64,000 nt of DNA from Paenibacillus sp. (GTDB lineage Bacteria > Bacillota > Bacilli > Paenibacillales > NBRC-103111). The stretch spans positions 1 to 64,000 of the forward strand of contig JAPSLM010000003.1 of assembly GCA_031180825.1 (NCBI GenBank). The letters are read 5' to 3'. Positions 58,931 through 64,000 of this stretch are shown here, piece by piece; the first letter of the stretch is position 1, and the number at the start of each line of letters is the position of its first letter. Under the pieces are notes generated by a model. The model was not told the origin of the DNA, made no database searches, and saw only the letters and a list, made by a program, of their open reading frames with translations. A program made the translations under genes and the position numbers.

Positions 58931-60340
58931 TCAGACGCTTAAATATTTTAGCGGATTTTGCTGTTGGCCGTTCTTGATGATCTCGAAATGCAGGTGGACG
59001 CCGGTCGAATTTCCCGTGCTGCCCATCACGCCGATGCTGTCGCCTTTTTTGACGGCGTCCCCTTCGCGGACTCCGACCTTGCTCAAATGCCCGTACAACG
59101 TCTCGTACCCGTTCCGATGATCGATGACGATGCAGTTGCCGTAGCCCGATTTCCAGCCGGCGAACGTGACTTTGCCATGATCGGCGGCCAATATCGCCTT
59201 TTTCTCCGAAACGAAATCCGTCCCGTTGTGATTTCTCCCCCAACGCCGCCCGAACTCGCTCGTTACTTTGGGCTGCAGCACCGGCAGGGCGAACTTGCCC
59301 GTACCTTTGCCGGGAATCACCTTCGTCCCTTGCTTCACCACCGTTCTAACCGGCACCTCGAGGATCGTCTCGTCGATCACCGTCCGGCTTGCGGGCTCGC
59401 CGTTCACGCGGACGGATTCGTAGATTACCTGCTTCCAGCCGGGCTTGCCGTGAGCCACAATCTGAATGACGCCCTCCTGCAGCTCGCTGTCCTTTTCATA
59501 GACAATGCCGCTCGCTATCCGGACGTGCTCGGTGCGTGTCTCGACGGTTTTGACCGACAAGAGCGGCTGATGGACCGAAAGCTTAAGCGTCTGTCCGACG
59601 CGGATCAAGTCCTTCTTAATCTCCGGATTGTTCGCCCGGATCACATCGGCGGCGACTTGAAACTTCTGCGCAATGACCGAGATGCAGTCCCCTTTCTGCA
59701 CCGTATAGGTAATAGGCCGGGCGGCTCCGCTTACAATCCGGTTCAGCACGGCCTCGGCCGCCTCCACCCTGCCCGGGGCGACGTCCGTTTCGAGAAGCTG
59801 TACGTCCTGCATAAATTCGGCGGTCGTTTTTCCCTTCGGCCGATTTCCGGGGCCTGCATCCGACAATATCAATGCCTCCTTGGGCACATTCAAAAAAGGC
59901 GCTTTCACCCGTTCCAAAAGGGCAGCGGCTGTTTCGACGTCCTTGACAATGCCGACCGTCGTGCCATCGATCCGAATCTCGGTGGCAAAAAAGGCAAAAA
60001 CAAGCTTATCGTTCAGCGCGGCGATCACCGCATCATTGTCGTAAGCACCCTGGAACGTCTTGTTTCCTTCGAACCGAAGCCGCTCCAGATTGGACGTGAT
60101 GCGAGCGTGGTCATACTGCCGGCCTATTTCCTCGTACCGGGCCGCCTTCCACTGCCTGACAATTTCCGGGTCGCTGACCGTCCCTACATGCTGATCGTCC
60201 AAAAACACGTCAAACCGGTAGAAAGGCTGCGCCTTCGCGAACCAGCGGCCCGAGATCAAGACGGCGACGATAACCGCAAAGGCCGTTCCCCATTGCACCA
60301 GCTCCAGCAGCAAGCCGGGTGTGACGATGCGCTTTTTCAA
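58931..60340 (-). CDS. M23 peptidase with LysM and G5 domains
   Basis: YTVQKGDCISVIAQKFQVAADVIRANNPEI (LysM), G5-like segment, RRWGRNHNGTDF...GVHLHFEII (M23). TTG start assumed. Confidence 0.9.
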   Translation of the reverse strand: MKKRIVTPGLLLELVQWGTAFAVIVAVLISGRWFAKAQPFYRFDVFLDDQHVGTVSDPEIVRQWKAARYEEIGRQYDHARITSNLERLRFEGNKTFQGAYDNDAVIAALNDKLVFAFFATEIRIDGTTVGIVKDVETAAALLERVKAPFLNVPKEALILSDAGPGNRPKGKTTAEFMQDVQLLETDVAPGRVEAAEAVLNRIVSGAARPITYTVQKGDCISVIAQKFQVAADVIRANNPEIKKDLIRVGQTLKLSVHQPLLSVKTVETRTEHVRIASGIVYEKDSELQEGVIQIVAHGKPGWKQVIYESVRVNGEPASRTVIDETILEVPVRTVVKQGTKVIPGKGTGKFALPVLQPKVTSEFGRRWGRNHNGTDFVSEKKAILAADHGKVTFAGWKSGYGNCIVIDHRNGYETLYGHLSKVGVREGDAVKKGDSIGVMGSTGNSTGVHLHFEIIKNGQQQNPLKYLSV

Positions 60341-60449
60341 CGTCCTTCCCTCCCCGTAACGGATCGTTTCGATACGTTCTGACCGGCGAACAAGTTTACT
60401 TCCCCATATATATGTCGGAGGTACGGCGAGTAGACAAAAAAACAAAAAA

Positions 60450-60486
60450 CCCCCGACGTTTCTGCTTCCGCAAAAACGACGAGGGA
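60450..60486 (-). terminator. Terminator downstream of the sugar phosphate isomerase gene
   Basis: Minus: CCCTCGTCGTTTTTGCGGAAGCAGAAACGTCGGGGGTTTTTTG. Confidence 0.65.
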
Positions 60487-60497
60487 TGGTGATCCGC

Positions 60498-61265
60498 TTA
60501 CTTGGACGCCAGTTGATCGGCCATACGATGAAGGTTGGTTAAGCTGATATGCAGACTGTCCAGCGGATGGCCCGGACAAACGTCCTGCTCCACCGCGTAC
60601 CATTCGATGCCGTTGGCTTCGCCCCACTGCAAAATCGGGATGAAATCGATGACGCCCGTACCTACTTCGGCAAACGTCTGACGCTCGTCATTCGACATAT
60701 CTTTCAGGTGAATGATCGGCATACGGCCGGCATAGGGGCGGATAAACGGCACCGGATCGAGGCCGGCCTTTTTCACCCAGTATACGTCGACTTCGGCCAG
60801 CACGGCATTGTCCTTGGACGGTTCAAGCAAATATTCGAGCGCGGATACCCCGTTCACGGTCGTCTCGAACTCGAACGCATGGTTGTGGTAGCTGAGCCGG
60901 AAGCCGAGCGGAGCGAGCTTCCCCGCCACTTCGTTCAGCTTGGCGCGTACCGCCCGGTACCCTTCTTCTCCGCGCAGATCGGCAGCGATGAACGGGCAGA
61001 TCAGGTCGCGCGTGCCGAACAGCTTCGCCTGCTCGACAATCGTTTCAAGCTCGTTTTGCAGCGCTTCGTAGCTTACGTGCATCCCGGCGGCGCCAAGCCC
61101 CGTCTCTTTCAGCACGGCGGCGATTTCTTCGGCCGTATAGCCCCGCAAGCCGGAGATTTGCACGCCGCTCCAGCCCATACGCTTCAAATCCCGCAGCACG
61201 CCCGGAAAATCCTTCTCAAGCTCGTCCCGCAGCGTATACAATTGTGCCGCAAACTTGTTTTTCAA
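60498..61265 (-). CDS. Sugar phosphate isomerase/epimerase (TIM barrel)
   Basis: 255 aa; AQLYTLRDELEKDFPGVLRDLKRMGWSGVQISGL; YHNHAFEFE. Confidence 0.9.
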   Translation of the reverse strand: MKNKFAAQLYTLRDELEKDFPGVLRDLKRMGWSGVQISGLRGYTAEEIAAVLKETGLGAAGMHVSYEALQNELETIVEQAKLFGTRDLICPFIAADLRGEEGYRAVRAKLNEVAGKLAPLGFRLSYHNHAFEFETTVNGVSALEYLLEPSKDNAVLAEVDVYWVKKAGLDPVPFIRPYAGRMPIIHLKDMSNDERQTFAEVGTGVIDFIPILQWGEANGIEWYAVEQDVCPGHPLDSLHISLTNLHRMADQLASK

Positions 61266-61378
61266 AACGATGTCAGCTCCTTTGAGTCGAGAGAGCGCAT
61301 GAAGCAGACGATGCCCTGACCAATGCGCTTCCGATTAATTGTTCACGTTAACAATCATATCACAACGGCCAACTTCTG

Positions 61379-63229
61379 TTAACCCGTTTCTTTCAAAAAG
61401 CGGTACTGCGCTTGAATCAGTCCGTGATAAATGCCCTGGTGGCGCATCAGCTCCTCGTGATCGCCCTGCTCCATAATCCGTCCGTGATCCAATACGAGAA
61501 TATGATCGGCATGCCGAATCGTCGACAGCCGGTGAGCGATGATGAAGGAGGTCCGTCCCGCCATGAGCGTCTTGAGCGCTTCTTGAATTTTCAGCTCCGT
61601 CTCCGTATCGATGCTGGCCGTCGCCTCGTCGAGAATGAGGATGCGCGGGTCCGCCAGAAGCGCCCGGGCAAACGAAAGCAGCTGACGCTGTCCCATCGAC
61701 AGCACGTTCCCTCTCTCCTGCACCTCGGTATCGTAGCCGTTCGGCAAATTTATGATAAACTCATGAGCGCGGACAGCCTTCGCCGCCGCCTCCACTTCCT
61801 CATCGGTCGCATCGAGCCGCCCGAACCGGATATTGTCGCGAATCGTTCCGGAGAAAATGAACGTATCCTGAAGCACGATCCCGATCTGCGAACGCAAGCT
61901 CTGAATCGTGACATCGCGGATATCGTAGCCGTCGATGACGATGCTGCCGCCCGTTACATCGTAAAAGCGGCAAAGCAGATTGATGATCGTGCTTTTGCCC
62001 GAACCGGTATGTCCGACGAGCGCGATCGATTGCCCCGCCTTCACGCTCAAATCGATCCGCTGCAGCGCGTGCCGTCCGGGCTCGTATTCGAACTCCACCT
62101 GCTTGAAATCGATGTCTCCGCGAATCGTCGGCAGCGGCCGGGCTGTTTCCTTCTCCGCCACGTTCGGCTGCTCATCGATAAATTCGAAGATCCGCTCCGA
62201 CGAAGCCATCGCAATAAGCATCTGCGAATACATTTGGCCGAGCCGGTTGATCGGCTCCCAGAAGCTGCCGATGTAAGAGGCGAAGGCGACGAACAAGCCT
62301 ACCGTCATTTCCCCGCTTTGAATGAAGGAGGCGCCGAGCAGGAACAAAATAAAGTAGCCGACCGCCCCGGTGACCTCGATGATCGGGTTAAACGACTGGT
62401 TCAAGGTCGATGCGCGGTTCCACGATTTATGGTTGTCCTGATTCATTTGCTCGAAATAAGCGATGTTCTGCTTTTCCTGCGTGAACGCCTGCGTCACCTT
62501 GATCCCTTGGATGCATTCGTTCAGATGGGCGTTAATGCGCGACGTCTTCGTCTGGACGACCTGCCAGGCCCGGCGAATTTTCACGCGCAGCCTTGTCGAA
62601 ATCAGGAACATGATCGGCACCGTAACAATAATCGCTGCACCCAGCTTAACGTTGTAAAATAATAGGATGAAGATGATGCCGATCAGCTGCACACAGTCGA
62701 TCATCAGGTTGACCGCGCCGTTTGTCAGCAAGTCTTGAAGCGAGTTCACATAGTTCGTCACGCGAACGAGAATCGAGCCTGCCGGACGCTTGTCGAAAAA
62801 CCGGAACGACAGCCGTTGAATATGGCTGAACAGATCGTGGCGCAAATCATAGATGATCCGCTGGCCGATCTCGTTCGTATACCGGATACGATAGTTGTTC
62901 GCGAGCCACTGAATGACATACAGCACGAGCATGGCGCCCACGCAAAGCGCGAGCAGCTTGCCGTCCTTCTGCTTCAGCGCGTTGTCGATCGCAAAGGCGA
63001 TCAGAAGCGGATTCAGCAGCTTCGTCAGAGCCCCGACGGCCATCATCATCAGGATGACCGGCGCCATCTGCTTTGCATACGGCTTCATATATTTGCCGAC
63101 TCGCTTCACTTGAACCCAGTCGAACCCTTTGTCAAGTTCCTCGTCGTCTTGGTAGACGAAGCGGGATTTCAGCAGTTCCTCGCCTTCCGGCTTGGAGCCG
63201 CCGGATGAATTGTTCCGTTGTCCGCTCAA
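61379..63229 (-). CDS. ABC exporter (TMD-NBD fusion), multidrug/lipid type
   Basis: 616 aa; GHTGSGKSTIINLL, LSMGQRQLLSFARALLADPRILILDEATASID. Confidence 0.94.
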   Translation of the reverse strand: MSGQRNNSSGGSKPEGEELLKSRFVYQDDEELDKGFDWVQVKRVGKYMKPYAKQMAPVILMMMAVGALTKLLNPLLIAFAIDNALKQKDGKLLALCVGAMLVLYVIQWLANNYRIRYTNEIGQRIIYDLRHDLFSHIQRLSFRFFDKRPAGSILVRVTNYVNSLQDLLTNGAVNLMIDCVQLIGIIFILLFYNVKLGAAIIVTVPIMFLISTRLRVKIRRAWQVVQTKTSRINAHLNECIQGIKVTQAFTQEKQNIAYFEQMNQDNHKSWNRASTLNQSFNPIIEVTGAVGYFILFLLGASFIQSGEMTVGLFVAFASYIGSFWEPINRLGQMYSQMLIAMASSERIFEFIDEQPNVAEKETARPLPTIRGDIDFKQVEFEYEPGRHALQRIDLSVKAGQSIALVGHTGSGKSTIINLLCRFYDVTGGSIVIDGYDIRDVTIQSLRSQIGIVLQDTFIFSGTIRDNIRFGRLDATDEEVEAAAKAVRAHEFIINLPNGYDTEVQERGNVLSMGQRQLLSFARALLADPRILILDEATASIDTETELKIQEALKTLMAGRTSFIIAHRLSTIRHADHILVLDHGRIMEQGDHEELMRHQGIYHGLIQAQYRFLKETG

Positions 63230-64000
63230 TGTGCGAGCCCCCTTACGTTAGCTTGAGAGGCAACGGCCGCTTCCGCCGCCGCCCCGGTATGCTCCGGTTG
63301 TTCTTCGGAACCGGCAAACCTGGACGCTTCATGGACCGATTCCGTACTTGCCTCGATTTCCTCCGGCTGATCGGCAAATTGAATTTTGTACGTTTCGAGG
63401 TACGGCCCCTCCTGCTTCATGAGCTCGGCGTGGGTGCCTCGCTGCACGATGCGGCCCTCATCCAGCACTAAAATCTCATCCGCATGCTTCAGCGAAGAGA
63501 TGCGGTGCGCGATAATAAATGTCGTACGGCCCTTCATCACCTCTTCAAAGCCTCGTTGAATCTCGTGCTCGGTTTCCATGTCTACGGCGCTTGTGGCATC
63601 GTCGAGAATTAAAATTTTCGGATTTTTCAACAGCGCCCGCGCAATCGCAATCCGCTGTTTTTGTCCGCCGGACAACCCGAGGCCCCGTTCGCCGACGATC
63701 GTATCGTAGCCCATCGGCAGCTCCATGATGAAATCGTGCGCTTTGGCCAGCTTCGCCGCCTGAATGACCTCTTCCATCGTCACGTCGCTGACACCGTAAC
63801 CGATGTTGCCTTTAATGCTCGAGGAAAACAAAAACGTCTCCTGGAATACGATTGCCATTTGACTGCGCAGACTTTCCAGCGAAATGTCGCGGATGTCCGT
63901 TCCATCGAGCGTGATCCGGCCGTCCTTCACATTGTAGGCCCGCAGAAGGAGCTGAATGACGGTCGATTTCCCGGAGCCTGTGCCGCCGAGCAGACCGATC
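63226..64000 (-). CDS. ABC exporter, C-terminal NBD; N-terminal part beyond right edge
   Basis: Minus strand continues upstream of the listed Met: LLGGTGSGKSTVIQLLLRAYNVKDGRITLDG..., LSGGQKQRIAIARALL; overlaps the next exporter gene. Confidence 0.93.
   Translation of the reverse strand, partial: IGLLGGTGSGKSTVIQLLLRAYNVKDGRITLDGTDIRDISLESLRSQMAIVFQETFLFSSSIKGNIGYGVSDVTMEEVIQAAKLAKAHDFIMELPMGYDTIVGERGLGLSGGQKQRIAIARALLKNPKILILDDATSAVDMETEHEIQRGFEEVMKGRTTFIIAHRISSLKHADEILVLDEGRIVQRGTHAELMKQEGPYLETYKIQFADQPEEIEASTESVHEASRFAGSEEQPEHTGAAAEAAVASQANVRGLAH

Overview
64 kb of a GC-rich Bacillota chromosome. Paenibacillus-like is my inference from overall protein resemblance; no database was searched. 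Gene content is mostly chromosomal: a maltodextrin ABC operon (malEFG-like) with a divergent LacI regulator and GH15/GH16 enzymes; two two-component systems; AI-2E / PssA-like / DedA genes; an SLH protein; an alcohol/aldehyde dehydrogenase-DUF779 operon beside a sigma-54 activator; LacI/nagA; cls; an Nramp transporter; glgBCDA; a Cu-amine-oxidase-N/PpiC fusion; a repeat protein; oxalate decarboxylase; parC/parE; an ABC-2 transporter; an M23 peptidase; and a pair of ABC exporters cut by the right edge. I saw no rRNA, tRNA, CRISPR array or prophage. Items most worth a second look: (1) a 27-aa holin-like (Hol_Tox-type) toxin with a convergent antisense RNA at ~50.25-50.60 kb, absent from the ORF track; (2) a PssA-like protein that has lost most of the CDP-alcohol phosphotransferase catalytic motif, next to a DedA gene; (3) a secreted protein with six tandem 16-aa N-x-N-Y-S repeats; (4) the 5' end of a group IIC-like intron just downstream of the malG terminator at the left edge; (5) a decayed PfkB kinase pseudogene; (6) a near-perfect sigma-54 promoter on the alcohol operon; (7) a small palindromic repeat family at 22.7-22.9 kb.
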